From an uncultured Geobacter sp. (GTDB taxonomy: Bacteria > Desulfobacterota > Desulfuromonadia > Geobacterales > Geobacteraceae): 64,000 nucleotides of DNA. Of this stretch, positions 8,331 to 19,335 are shown piece by piece (within the stretch, counting starts at the first letter, position 1; each line of letters opens with the position of its first letter). Position numbers and translations under genes: made by a program. The notes below the pieces were generated by a model. That model was given only the letters and a program-made list of their open reading frames with translations. It had not been told where the DNA came from and ran no database searches. The stretch is from assembly GCA_903915655.1 (NCBI GenBank), contig CAIWTU010000045.1:1-64000 (forward strand), in the 5' to 3' direction.

Positions 8331-9401
8331 TCAGAGGGCCGGCAGGATTTCGTCGATAACGCCGAGGAATTCTTTCAGGTCGTCCGGCTGCATATCTCCC
8401 ATGTGTGCTATCCGGAAGGTCTGGCCTTTTATCTTGCCGTAGCCGTCATCAAAGGCATAGCCCCGTTCGCCGAGCAATCTCTTCAGCATTGCAAGGTCGG
8501 TATTTATCGTATTTGTAGCGCAGGTAAGGGTTACAGCCCGGTAGTCCGGATCGGTAAAAAACCCGTATCCATGTCCGGTCAGCCATGAACTTACCATGGA
8601 CGCCATTTCCCTGTGCCGCGCCCATCGCTGCTCCAGCCCTTCGGTAAAAAAGCGGTCAAGCTGTCTGTCCATTGCGTAGATATGGGAAATGCAGGGTGTA
8701 GAAGGGGTGTTGTCCTTCTGGTCCGACGCATCGAACTCGAGAAAATCGAAATAATAGCCTCTCCCCTCGATGGTTCTGCATCTTTCCAGGGCCTTGGCGC
8801 TGGCGGTGAAAATGGCAAGTCCTGGAGGGAGGGCAAACGCCTTCTGCACACCGAACAGGCAACAGTCGATACCGAGTTCGTCAACCGGAATTTTCATTGC
8901 GCTCATTGATGATACTGTGTCAACAATAGAGACGACATCCGGATATTTTTTCATTACCTCGGCAATTTCGGGCAATGGTGACATGACACCGGTTGATGTC
9001 TCGTTATGGATCAGGGTCAGCGAGTCATATCTGCCGGTGGCAAGGACCTCATCTACAAGTTCGGGTGTAACCGGTTTTCCCCATTCGACCTTGAATGCGT
9101 CGGCTTCCTTGCCGCATCGTTTTGTGACATCATGCCACTTGTTGGAAAAAGCGCCGTTGCAGAAGTTAGCGCAGCGTTTGCCGACCAGATTCCGTACTGC
9201 TCCTTCCATGACACCGAAAGCGCTGGAGGTCGCCAGGAAAACCTTCCCTTCTGTAAAAAGGAGTTTCTGGAGCTTTTCCCTGACTCCCTTGTGGAGTAGA
9301 GCGTACTCCTTCATACGATGACCGATCATTGGCGTGGACATTGCCCGGAGTATTTCCGGGTGGACTTCTACTGGGCCGGGGATAAAAAGTTTCTTGTTCA
9401 T
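8331..9401 (-). CDS. Class V aminotransferase (serine-glyoxylate / phosphoserine type)
   Basis: A 356-residue fold-type I enzyme of the class V family that includes serine-glyoxylate aminotransferase and archaeal/deltaproteobacterial phosphoserine aminotransferases. FIPGPVEVHPEI opens the protein and the PLP lysine is K187 in GVQKAFALPPG. The cofactor aspartate is in VSIVDTVSSM. The start has a strong AGAGGAG site. In genomes of this group such a gene often serves as the serine-pathway transaminase, but the substrate cannot be decided here. It lies upstream of pckA with an 84-base gap. Confidence 0.8.
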   Translation of the reverse strand: MNKKLFIPGPVEVHPEILRAMSTPMIGHRMKEYALLHKGVREKLQKLLFTEGKVFLATSSAFGVMEGAVRNLVGKRCANFCNGAFSNKWHDVTKRCGKEADAFKVEWGKPVTPELVDEVLATGRYDSLTLIHNETSTGVMSPLPEIAEVMKKYPDVVSIVDTVSSMSAMKIPVDELGIDCCLFGVQKAFALPPGLAIFTASAKALERCRTIEGRGYYFDFLEFDASDQKDNTPSTPCISHIYAMDRQLDRFFTEGLEQRWARHREMASMVSSWLTGHGYGFFTDPDYRAVTLTCATNTINTDLAMLKRLLGERGYAFDDGYGKIKGQTFRIAHMGDMQPDDLKEFLGVIDEILPAL

Positions 9402-9590
9402 ATACGTCTCCTCTGGAGTGTTTTGCCTTAGAGTCGCGCCACTGCCTCGGGCTAAAACTTTTCAGGCGGTAATGAAGCTAGCAGACCGGATAGGAATTGT
9501 CAAGACCTGTCGCCACGGCTATTTTTATTGATATGTTGAGCCTTCATTAACTGCTATCTCTGGTAAGATGCGGGGGTAACTCGAGCTTTT
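9402..9590. other. Intergenic region
   Basis: About 190 bases upstream of the class V aminotransferase. I see no gene, no clear promoter hexamers and no terminator. Confidence 0.3.
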
Positions 9591-9764
9591 TCAGAGGGTC
9601 AGGGCCCGTTCAAATCGACCAGGATCCCACTCTTTCGAGGCTATTGAGAAGAAATTCATTGCTGTTTCAAGGGGGGTGAAGCTTGATTCCCTGCGCGCCA
9701 GAAGGTTTTCTGCCACTATGCCGCCGATGAAGACGGCTTGGTACACCCATCCTGACAATATTGG
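9591..9764 (-). other. Open frame continuing in phase after the glgA-linked microprotein
   Basis: After the TAG of the 41-residue gene the same frame stays open for 57 more codons on the minus strand. The composition looks coding (for example FIGGIVAENLLARRESS and NFFSIASKEWDPGRFERAL) and it ends at TGA 9591-9593. It might start at TTG 9758. It may be a separate small gene, or the tail of a longer protein interrupted by the TAG. I do not recognise the family. Confidence 0.3.
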
Positions 9765-9890
9765 CTACTTCTCTTCTTCCGGTTCGAAACCCTCATCCAG
9801 AACCTTCTCCAGAAACTTTCTGTTTTCCTGAATGAGTGTAGCGATGCTCTCTGTCAGTTCTTCCAGTTCTTTTTGACCCGTCACAATCAT
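9765..9890 (-). CDS. Small acidic protein coupled to glgA (41 aa)
   Basis: The ATG (9890) overlaps the glgA stop by four bases (ATGA), so translation is probably coupled. The product is highly charged and helix-prone (KELEELTESIATLIQENRKF, then an acidic EPEEEK end), with heptad-like spacing that suggests a short coiled coil. Function unknown. Its place directly after glycogen synthase suggests a role linked to glycogen metabolism, but this is inference from position only. Confidence 0.65.
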   Translation of the reverse strand: MIVTGQKELEELTESIATLIQENRKFLEKVLDEGFEPEEEK

Positions 9891-11350
9891 ACGTTATAGA
9901 CCATTCTCTTGTTAAGGCCCTTCTTGTATAGATCCTGATATTTTTTTGCCGAAATTTCCCAGGAAAAATCGCAGTTCATCCCGCTACGGACGATCTTTAC
10001 CCATTCCTTCTTCTCCTGGTATGCCAGCAATGCCCGTGATATGGCGTCCTGTAGGTCTACGGACGTATATGCGCCAAAAGCGAAGCCGTTCTGTTCCCCT
10101 GATGCGTCGCCGACATCAATGATCGTATCAGCCAGTCCGCCGGTCTTTCTGACGATCGGCACCGTCCCGTAGCGGAGGGCAAACAACTGTCCGAGCCCGC
10201 AAGGTTCGTAATGGGATGGCATGAGGAAAATATCACTTCCGGCATAGATCGAGTGCGCCAGCCGGGGCTTGAATTCAAGGTTAATGGAGAAATTGTCGGC
10301 GCCGGTCTTCTTGAAATCACTGAGGAACCTGACATATTTTTCATCACCTGTTCCGAGAATCACAAACTGTACCCTTTCTTTTGCCAAAATCGGAAGAACC
10401 GGTTCAAGGATGTCGAACCCCTTCTGTGCTGAAAGTCGGGTAATCATTGAGATGATGGGGATATCGGCAACCACCTCCAACCCTAGTAACTGCTGCAGAT
10501 TTTTCTTGTTTGCAGCTTTACCGCTCAGGGTGGATGACGTGTAATTTTTATGAATCAAGCTATCGGTGGCAGGGTTCCATACGGAATGATCGATTCCGTT
10601 CAGGATGCCGTAGAGGTCGTCTCTCCGCTGGTGAAGGATGCCATCCAGGCCGCACCCCATTTCCGGCGTCATTATTTCGCTGCAATATGTTTCGGAAACC
10701 GTATTGAGAATGTCGGCGGTCAGCAACGCACCTTTCAAAAGGTTCACCTGGTCGAAGTACTCAAGTCGGTCTATAGAAAAATATTCGGGGCCAAGTCCCA
10801 TTTCGGCAAGCGACTCTTTTGGAAATATCCCCTGGTATGCAAGGTTGTGAATGGTGTGGATAAGGGCCGTCTTCATGAAAAAAGGATCTTCTTTATACTC
10901 GTATTTCAGTAGAATCGGCACGAGTGCGGTCTGCCAGTCATGGCAATGGATGATGTCGGGTCGAAAATCCATTCTCTTAAGGAGCTGCAGAACTGCCCGG
11001 CAGAAGAAGGCGAATCGTCGGTGGTTGTCAGGGTAATCTCCGGCTGAAGTCCCGTATAGAAAATCCCGGTGAAAATAGTCCCTGTTTTCAACCAGGTAAA
11101 CCGGGATATTGCCTAGGTTTGTCTGTCGGAGCAAAGCTCGTTGCCGGATTCCCTCCATTGAGAATTCAACACCCTTCCGCCCTTTCCTGATGGTGGAACC
11201 TCCCGTCTCTACCATTTTGTACAATGGCATGATAATGCGGACATCATGGCCCATTGAACCTAGAACAGTTGGCAGTGAACCTGTGACATCTGCCAGTCCA
11301 CCTGTCTTGGCGAAGGGTGTCACTTCTGAGGAAACAAATAATATTTTCAT
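9887..11350 (-). CDS. glgA: Glycogen synthase (ADP-glucose type)
   Basis: GT5-family glycosyltransferase that elongates alpha-1,4-glucan from ADP-glucose. The 487-residue product starts MKILFVSSEV with the ADP-glucose-binding KTGGL at 15-19, and has the C-terminal PSHYEPCGLGQLFALRYG nucleotide-sugar motif and the KTGGLADTI repeat of that motif. I place the start at ATG 11350 (AAAGGA six bases upstream); the longer frame to 11419 adds residues absent from the family. It follows the nucleotidyltransferase/phosphomannomutase gene by 87 bases in one operon. Confidence 0.93.
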   Translation of the reverse strand: MKILFVSSEVTPFAKTGGLADVTGSLPTVLGSMGHDVRIIMPLYKMVETGGSTIRKGRKGVEFSMEGIRQRALLRQTNLGNIPVYLVENRDYFHRDFLYGTSAGDYPDNHRRFAFFCRAVLQLLKRMDFRPDIIHCHDWQTALVPILLKYEYKEDPFFMKTALIHTIHNLAYQGIFPKESLAEMGLGPEYFSIDRLEYFDQVNLLKGALLTADILNTVSETYCSEIMTPEMGCGLDGILHQRRDDLYGILNGIDHSVWNPATDSLIHKNYTSSTLSGKAANKKNLQQLLGLEVVADIPIISMITRLSAQKGFDILEPVLPILAKERVQFVILGTGDEKYVRFLSDFKKTGADNFSINLEFKPRLAHSIYAGSDIFLMPSHYEPCGLGQLFALRYGTVPIVRKTGGLADTIIDVGDASGEQNGFAFGAYTSVDLQDAISRALLAYQEKKEWVKIVRSGMNCDFSWEISAKKYQDLYKKGLNKRMVYNV

Positions 11351-11437
11351 GGCATATCCTTTGTCTTCGGCGGGTCGGCTCGTTTCCGTCCGGGGAAAAG
11401 TTCTTTTTAGTATGGTCATCTGCGGCGGTCCGGGGTG

Positions 11438-13945
11438 TCAGGCCGGCTCCTTTTTCCACCCCTCCACCTTTTCCTGGTAACTGTTCAGGAGTCGGGTCGC
11501 GGTAGCTGGATCGTCCGCTTCAGTCATGATCTGGATGTATGGCTGATACTGGTCCGGAAGTACCAGCACCCAGTCCTCTCCGAAATGGACCTTGATGCCG
11601 TCTATAAAGGTTGCCTCCTTGTCCAGGCTGTCTTCGCTCATTTTGCGCATGACTCTTCCTTTGTTTTCCCAGACGCAAGCAACCCTTTTCTGCAGGAAGG
11701 AACGGAATGGAATTTTCCCCAGTTTTCTGGAGATTTCCATCCCTCCCGCGGCTGCAAGTTCAATGGTCCTGGCAATGGCGAACATCCCGTCAAAGGCGTT
11801 CTGGAACCGGGGGAAGGCGAATCGGCCATCCATCGAACCGGCCAGAATAACTTCAGTCGACAGGGAGGCCTCTATCATGGAGCGTTCGGAGGTTTTGGTG
11901 CGGGATACCGTGCAGCCCATGACCTGGGCCATCTGTTCGATTACCGACGGAGCAGAAACTGGTACGGCGAAGGCCCCTTTTTCTCCTTTATCGAGCATGA
12001 AAGAGACGATGAGTGATAGCAATTCGACCGGAGCGCACTCCCTGCCGGTTTCATCAACCAGTATTATTGCTTCTGTCGTGGCGTCAAGCCAGAAACCTGC
12101 CTGAGCTTCCAGAGCGGTGACAATTTTGGAAAGTTGTTGGAGGCTCTTCGACTTTTCACCCCTTTTCAGAGCGCCGCGTTCCTCTTCTATATAAGCGTTG
12201 AGGGCAATTACCTCGCACCCCATTTCGTTTAATAGAGCCGGGAGCAAGAGGCTGGCCGGGCAGAAGTTGAAATCGATTACGACTTTGAACTTTGCGTCCT
12301 GGATCACTTTTTTGTCGATGGAGCGGAGGAAGCCTTCCCGATAAAAATCGATGACATTTGGCAGTTCGGAAATAGCGCCCGGTTCGGTATGGTGCGCCCG
12401 GCGGAAATTTTCCTTGTAAAAAATCCTTTCCACATTCTTCCCCATGGAACTTGAGAAATCTATGCCATCGGCATCAAGAAAAACTATCTCGCTGGAAGCG
12501 GGATCATCGCTCCCCTGGCGAAACTGGATCCCTCCGGCTTCACCGAACGTCCTCAATTTATAGCGCATGACCGGCAAGGGGATCATCTTGAGGTCACGTA
12601 CATTTACGCCGGTTGAGAGGATGCCGCCAAGAAAGCTTCGTTTGAGCATCCGGGATGAGCGGTTTGCATCGCGTCCGGCAAGTACATGGCTCCCTTTGGG
12701 GAGGGTGCTGCCATAGGCACAGCCGAGCTTTGCCATGAATTCAGGGGTCAGTTCGATATTGCTGAGACCCTTGATCAACGCTCCTTCAAAAAGCGATTTT
12801 TTCCATTTTTCACCCCAGATCAGGTTGCTCGATACGATGGCGCCGCTTTCGATGAGCTTTTTCGGCCAGACCTTCACGTCCCGTTTTATGTACGCGTCTT
12901 CACCTATTGAGGTGTCATCCGCTATGATCCCCCCTTCTTCAATGGTAACTCCCTGGCCGATACTCACATTATTGCAGATCACCGAATCAAGCAGCTTTGC
13001 CCCTTTTCTGATGTAGACGTTATCCCATATTACACATCGGGATAGAGTGGCGCCTGTCTCAATGGTGCAGTTGCGGCCGATTACAGAATCAGATATCCGG
13101 GCTCTCCCTTGGATCTGCGAGTTTTCACCCAGGATCACGGTCCCTTCCAGGGTTGACACCTCTTCAAGCATTACATCGTTGCCGACACGAAGGTCTTTTC
13201 CCATTAAGTCAAGTTTCTGTTCTTCTATTCTGATGTTTATCTTGCCACGGAAGATGTCGTTATGCGCCTCCCGGTAGGAATCGGTATTGCCGATGTCGCG
13301 CCAGTACCCATTTAAGGGATATCCGAACAGGGGATATTTGTTTGCAAGGAGAAACGGGAAGAGGTCCTGTGAAAAATCGAAGTTTTCCTCTGCGGGGATA
13401 AAGTTGAAGATTTCCGGTTCAAGGACGTAGATCCCCGTATTGATCGTGTCGGAGATGACTTCCCCCCAGCCGGGCTTTTCGATGAACTGGGTGATTCTCT
13501 TTTCCCTGTCGGTCACGACTACCCCGAACTGGAGGGGATCTTTGACCGGTGTGAGGGTAATGGTAGCCATCGCCTTATGGTCGGCATGAAAGTCAATGAC
13601 CTTTTTCAGGTTGAAATCGGTAAGGAGGTCGCCGCTGATAACCAGAAAACGTTCATTGAGAAACTCCTCTGCGCACTTTACCGCGCCTGCTGTCCCCATA
13701 TCCTGGAGAGGGGTGACGTACTCGATTTTTACGCCGAAATCGGCGCCGTCGCGAAAGAAGTTCTTGATCACATCCGGCTGATGATAAAGGAGCATGACAA
13801 GATCGGTAATAGCGTGTTTTTTCAGGAGCTCCACGATATGGAGCATAATCGGTCGGTTCGCCAGTGGTATCATCGGCTTTGGCATACTGCTTGTCAGCGG
13901 CTGAATCCGGGTTCCGAATCCTCCTGCCATTATTACTGCTTTCAT
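11438..13945 (-). CDS. Sugar nucleotidyltransferase / phosphomannomutase-like fusion
   Basis: An 835-residue three-part protein. Residues 1 to about 235 are a nucleotidyltransferase (AGGFGTRIQPLT, KPMIPLANRP), followed by a left-handed beta-helix of hexapeptide repeats (about 245-350), then a phosphohexomutase-like domain to the C-terminus (AGRDANRSSRMLKRSF). It probably makes an activated sugar (mannose-1-phosphate guanylyltransferase or glucose-1-phosphate type) feeding glgA or a polysaccharide. The mutase part lacks the usual phosphoserine motif T-A-S-H-N-P; the matching region reads GGIQFRQGSDDP. This kind of fusion is known in bacteria, with a mutase domain of doubtful activity. Start has AGGAG eight bases upstream. 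Confidence 0.85.
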   Translation of the reverse strand: MKAVIMAGGFGTRIQPLTSSMPKPMIPLANRPIMLHIVELLKKHAITDLVMLLYHQPDVIKNFFRDGADFGVKIEYVTPLQDMGTAGAVKCAEEFLNERFLVISGDLLTDFNLKKVIDFHADHKAMATITLTPVKDPLQFGVVVTDREKRITQFIEKPGWGEVISDTINTGIYVLEPEIFNFIPAEENFDFSQDLFPFLLANKYPLFGYPLNGYWRDIGNTDSYREAHNDIFRGKINIRIEEQKLDLMGKDLRVGNDVMLEEVSTLEGTVILGENSQIQGRARISDSVIGRNCTIETGATLSRCVIWDNVYIRKGAKLLDSVICNNVSIGQGVTIEEGGIIADDTSIGEDAYIKRDVKVWPKKLIESGAIVSSNLIWGEKWKKSLFEGALIKGLSNIELTPEFMAKLGCAYGSTLPKGSHVLAGRDANRSSRMLKRSFLGGILSTGVNVRDLKMIPLPVMRYKLRTFGEAGGIQFRQGSDDPASSEIVFLDADGIDFSSSMGKNVERIFYKENFRRAHHTEPGAISELPNVIDFYREGFLRSIDKKVIQDAKFKVVIDFNFCPASLLLPALLNEMGCEVIALNAYIEEERGALKRGEKSKSLQQLSKIVTALEAQAGFWLDATTEAIILVDETGRECAPVELLSLIVSFMLDKGEKGAFAVPVSAPSVIEQMAQVMGCTVSRTKTSERSMIEASLSTEVILAGSMDGRFAFPRFQNAFDGMFAIARTIELAAAGGMEISRKLGKIPFRSFLQKRVACVWENKGRVMRKMSEDSLDKEATFIDGIKVHFGEDWVLVLPDQYQPYIQIMTEADDPATATRLLNSYQEKVEGWKKEPA

Positions 13946-14018
13946 AATGTATGACTCCTTGTGCGTAAAATATTACTGGCGGAAAAATTCGGCAAGCCAA
14001 CCCTCTCTGTCGCAAGCT

Positions 14019-14402
14019 CTAAGTATGCTTCGGGACTGTTCTCTGGGTTCTCTTGGATAAAACCTTCTTGATCTCGTCCTTCAGTTCCTGCATGTCGCTT
14101 GATTTAACTACGTAACCGTCGGCAAGCCATGCGGAGAAATCATCCTTGTAACAGGAAAAGGCAGTACATAGGACTACCGGCAGATTCTGGCTATCCTTGA
14201 CAATCTTTTGCAAGAGGTCGAGACCGCTTTCATCTTTAAGCTTTATATCCAGGACAATCAGGTCGAAGCTGCCCTGCGATAATTTTTCGACCGCTTCCTC
14301 TGCAGTTGCAGCTGTCTCGACGGCATACCCTTCTTCAGTCAGTTCATCCCTGTATAGGAGCCTGATGCTGCTTTCATCATCAACAACAAGTAGTCTGTTC
14401 AT
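14019..14402 (-). CDS. Single-domain response regulator (CheY-like)
   Basis: A 127-residue receiver domain with no output domain. Phosphoacceptor D52 (VLDIKL), acidic pair D8-D9, T80 and K100 are all in place. A strong AAGGAGG precedes the ATG and lies in the last codons of the kinase gene, three bases away, so kinase and regulator form a coupled pair. Its position upstream of the sugar-nucleotide and glgA genes suggests co-expression with them, but its target cannot be inferred. Confidence 0.9.
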   Translation of the reverse strand: MNRLLVVDDESSIRLLYRDELTEEGYAVETAATAEEAVEKLSQGSFDLIVLDIKLKDESGLDLLQKIVKDSQNLPVVLCTAFSCYKDDFSAWLADGYVVKSSDMQELKDEIKKVLSKRTQRTVPKHT

Positions 14403-14405
14403 TAG

Positions 14406-16178
14406 TTATTCCTCCTTGTGAAGCGACAGCCTGATAGTATACTTCATTCCCCCTTCAGGAGATTTCTCTGCCTGGAACGATTGGGAGTACTTTTCGAGGA
14501 TCATTTTACATAGTGAAATACCGAGGGTGCTTATCTGTCCCTGGGTCGTGAATTCCGGCGTTGCCATGAAATCATCTGTTGCCAGAGTCACTTTATTGCT
14601 GGTATCCCGGAGTTCCAAGGCTATGCAATCTGCATCTAGAAAGGTTCTGATCCGAAGTTCCCCACCTTCGGTCATGGCTTCAATGGTGGTGCCGATGATT
14701 TTTCTGATACAATACGCTAGCTGCTTATAGTCGATAAAGACCATTGGCAGGTCCGGTTGGAGTTCAAGCGGACAGGTAATGCCGATCTTTTCCAGCTTGT
14801 TCTGATACTCTCTGCTGACGTTAATGATCAGTTGATTGATATCCCAGAGATCGATGGTCGGATGGAGGGCGTCCGCGTAGCCGAGTACTTCGGAAAGTAC
14901 CTCCTCCAGTTGCTTTGTTTCTCGAACGATCGATTCGATGTGTCCCCGTTTCGGGTCCTCCTCAGCCAGACTTTTCTGCAGTGATCGGGCAAAGCCGCCG
15001 ATTATCATGAGGGGATTGCGTATGGAGTGGGCTATGCTGGAAGTAATCTTGCCGACCAGCGCCATTTTTTCCATTTTCAGAATCAGACGCTGCTGCTCCT
15101 GCAGCTTGTTGTTTGCTTCAGTCAGCTTTACCAGTTCTTCCTGAAGCCGTTCGTGGAGGGCTGCCCGTTCAATCGCATATGCGACGGGAAAGGCTAGCGT
15201 CTCCATGGATTCCATATCCTGGGTCGTTATTGGTTTGTGGGTAAAAAAATTGTCGGCGATGATGACCCCGATACGCCGGTTTTTCGAAACCAGTGGAAGG
15301 ACGAGAAAGTTGTCCGCTCCGATAGCGCAGGTAAAAGCGGGATCGACATTTTTGTTGTTAAAAGCATCCTCAACCAGTGTCGGCCTCCCCTGAACAAAGG
15401 CGCGGTTTATGAAATGCTCCTGATCGTTTAGCGGGACGATAAGCTGTTCCAGGATATCCCGAAACTTGACCTTTTCCGAAGAGAGCTTGGTATCGTAAAA
15501 ATCTTTTGCCATATCCTTCAGGCTGAAGTCACTCCTGCAGATGTCATCCCAGATTTGCCATGCTTCCTGATAGGATCGCGGACCGACACCGATGTAACCT
15601 TTTAGAATATTTCTTTCTTTATCGGTAAGAAGGAGGAAGGCGCGGTTCATACCAAACCCTTTTCCCGCAGTAATGGCGGTCATGGCCACCGACAGTATCT
15701 CGTCAAGTTCCAGGGATGTCTGCAGGACGTTACCAATTTCATTAAGAAACTGGATTTCACGGTTTCTGCTGTTCAGAAAACCCGACACGCTTTGCAACTG
15801 TTCTCTTAGATGAAGGAATTCGTCCGAGAGATGCTGGATGAGAGTTGCAGCCAGGGGGTCCGCCGCTTTCAGGCGGTTCAGGTCGTTTCTGAACCCCGGG
15901 CACTCCAAACATTTTTCAATAATGCTCCTTTTATGTGTTGCGTAGAGTTCGTTTTCATCTTGCGCAATGAAAGGGCATTCGTTTGGCTTGAACTCTTCCT
16001 TTGTCAAACAGCATTCCCAGTCCAAATAGCCCTCCATTCCCTTCTGCAAAACTCCACGGTTCCAGTCCATGGTAAAAAATCCCCAGTTTCCGGATGACAA
16101 AAACCTGGAATAACCGACAGGAAAGTTTCTGCCGGGGGTTTGTCGAATTATATCAGCCAAGGAGACATTTGCAAGCAT
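14406..16178 (-). CDS. GAF-domain sensor histidine kinase with atypical ATPase domain
   Basis: A 590-residue soluble kinase. The N-terminus has a cysteine cluster (WECC, NECPF, KCLECPGF; about 54-94), then a GAF-type sensory domain (about 145-340), a coiled linker (345-372), a HisKA dimerisation domain with phospho-acceptor H384 (SSIAHSIRNP) and a C-terminal ATPase domain. That domain departs from the consensus: the N-box Asn is absent in IIGTTIEAM, and the G1 box D-x-G-x-G reads DTSNKV. The Cys cluster could bind a metal or FeS centre. The start is uncertain: ATG 16178, 16070 and 16037 are possible and none has a good binding site. Confidence 0.85.
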   Translation of the reverse strand: MLANVSLADIIRQTPGRNFPVGYSRFLSSGNWGFFTMDWNRGVLQKGMEGYLDWECCLTKEEFKPNECPFIAQDENELYATHKRSIIEKCLECPGFRNDLNRLKAADPLAATLIQHLSDEFLHLREQLQSVSGFLNSRNREIQFLNEIGNVLQTSLELDEILSVAMTAITAGKGFGMNRAFLLLTDKERNILKGYIGVGPRSYQEAWQIWDDICRSDFSLKDMAKDFYDTKLSSEKVKFRDILEQLIVPLNDQEHFINRAFVQGRPTLVEDAFNNKNVDPAFTCAIGADNFLVLPLVSKNRRIGVIIADNFFTHKPITTQDMESMETLAFPVAYAIERAALHERLQEELVKLTEANNKLQEQQRLILKMEKMALVGKITSSIAHSIRNPLMIIGGFARSLQKSLAEEDPKRGHIESIVRETKQLEEVLSEVLGYADALHPTIDLWDINQLIINVSREYQNKLEKIGITCPLELQPDLPMVFIDYKQLAYCIRKIIGTTIEAMTEGGELRIRTFLDADCIALELRDTSNKVTLATDDFMATPEFTTQGQISTLGISLCKMILEKYSQSFQAEKSPEGGMKYTIRLSLHKEE

Positions 16179-16475
16179 ATCCTAGTCAGTAAGGAAAATT
16201 CCCTTAATGAGTATGCCTGGTTTCCATCCGGAAACTCCCTGGCAGTCCGGGAGAAAAAAATGCCTTGCAGGAAAATGATCTGCTCCCGGATGGTTTCTCT
16301 TCCCCCAATCAGCAGATCGGCATTCCTGTCGTGGCAGGGTAAAAATTCTCCATTGCCTTGCGCCTCTCTCTGAATTAATGTATAAGGATGATTCTGAATG
16401 TTAGCATGTATCAGACGGGTGTTGTAGTAATAGCGCTGAATCAGGATAAATCTAGGAAAACGGCCAGATCAGGAT
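16179..16475. other. Intergenic region between the kinase and yhbY
   Basis: No recognised gene. On the minus strand a frame of about 100 codons stays open from roughly 16465 to 16147 without any ATG. It has plausible amino-acid composition, but I could not match it to a family. Confidence 0.25.
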
Positions 16476-16580
16476 GCTCCCGCTGCAGGGAGCCGGGATT
16501 TTCCGCAGGGGGCATTTTATTGGTTTGATAAACCATCCCCCTGCAGGTTCCTGCCGAAGGTTGCAAGGAAAGTCGCAACC
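16476..16580 (+). other. Three consecutive hairpins in the yhbY leader
   Basis: Upstream of yhbY three inverted repeats follow each other: GCTCCC/GGGAGC (16476-16493), then GCAGGGGG (16505-16512) pairing with CCCCCTGC (16537-16544) with an inner TGGTTT/AAACCA stem (16521-16535), and GGTTGC/GCAACC (about 16558-16580). None is followed by a T-run, so they do not look like terminators. They could form a structured 5' leader or a small RNA. No known riboswitch consensus was recognised. Confidence 0.4.
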
Positions 16581-16611
16581 GGATTTTGTTCGAAGCGGAA
16601 AGAGAGATTAG

Positions 16612-16902
16612 ATGTTGACCGGGAGACAGAGAAGGTTTTTACGCGGGATTGGACATGGCCTGAAGCCTGTTATTATGATAGGCAAGGGTGAGATAACCGA
16701 GGCAGTCAGCCAGGAGACCGCCTTGGCGCTGGAGCGCCACGAACTGATCAAGGTCAAAATCCTTGAAAGTTGCCTGATGGATCGCTATGAGGTTGCCGGG
16801 GCGCTAAAGGATGCCTGCTCAGCCGAACTGGCCCAAGTGCTTGGAAGAACTTTCCTCCTCTACAAAAAGAACAAGGAGCCGAGGATAGAACTGCCAGAAT
16901 AA
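16612..16902 (+). CDS. yhbY: YhbY/CRS1 RNA-binding protein
   Basis: A 96-residue CRM-domain protein that binds pre-50S ribosomal particles. The family start LTGRQRRFLRGIGHGLKPVI, the GKGE loop of the G-x-x-G motif (near residue 24) and the C-terminal QVLGRTFLLYKKN are all present. It is preceded by a structured leader and ends just before a GC-rich hairpin. Convergent with tatA. Confidence 0.92.
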   Translation: MLTGRQRRFLRGIGHGLKPVIMIGKGEITEAVSQETALALERHELIKVKILESCLMDRYEVAGALKDACSAELAQVLGRTFLLYKKNKEPRIELPE

Positions 16903-16910
16903 CCGGGGTT

Positions 16911-16928
16911 GCGGGGTAAATGCCCCGC
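16911..16928. terminator. Hairpin between convergent yhbY and tatA
   Basis: GCGGGG, a five-base loop, then CCCCGC. There is no long T-run on either side, so it may act as a weak terminator or a transcript-end stabiliser for both genes. Confidence 0.5.
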
Positions 16929-16937
16929 GTTCCTGGG

Positions 16938-17129
16938 TCAGTTCTCTTTTTTTGTGTCGTTATCCTGCTTTGGTTTGATCTCGATTTCATCCTTCCCTTC
17001 AGAAGCCCTCTTGAAGTTCTTGATCCCCTTGCCGAGGGCGCTCCCGATTTCAGGCAGCTTTCCCGCGCCAAAAACCACCAGTATAATGACAAGGATAATA
17101 ATGAGTTCCGGCACTCCTATTCCAAACAT
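16938..17129 (-). CDS. tatA: Twin-arginine translocase subunit TatA/TatE
   Basis: A 63-residue protein with the TatA layout: short periplasmic N-terminus, one transmembrane helix ([19 protein letters not shown]), the FGAGKLPE hinge, an amphipathic helix ([14 protein letters not shown]) and a charged tail. Forms the pore for folded proteins such as the hydrogenase encoded nearby. ATG 17129 is preceded by GGGGGTAG. Confidence 0.93.
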   Translation of the reverse strand: MFGIGVPELIIILVIILVVFGAGKLPEIGSALGKGIKNFKRASEGKDEIEIKPKQDNDTKKEN

Positions 17130-17264
17130 CTACCCCCCCTTTGCTGCTGTTTTCTAAAGTATTACATTCTCCCGAATAAAAAATCAAGCTCTTCCGCATG
17201 CCGCTGACGAAGCGGGGAAATCCGTTGGCATCTTTAAGCTATTTACGCTACAGTAGTCACCGTT

Positions 17265-19259
<1,995 letters not shown>

Positions 19260-19335
19260 TTCCCGTCCGGCTTTTAAAAGATCCGACTTGTAAAGATGGA
19301 GGTTTTTCCAGATGACAATCAAACGAGATCATTGA

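Noticed and set aside
9591-9890. TAG read as pyrrolysine to make one 99-residue protein
   Set aside because: No pyrrolysine genes are seen in the window and there is no downstream structure supporting readthrough; two small frames or a broken gene are simpler.
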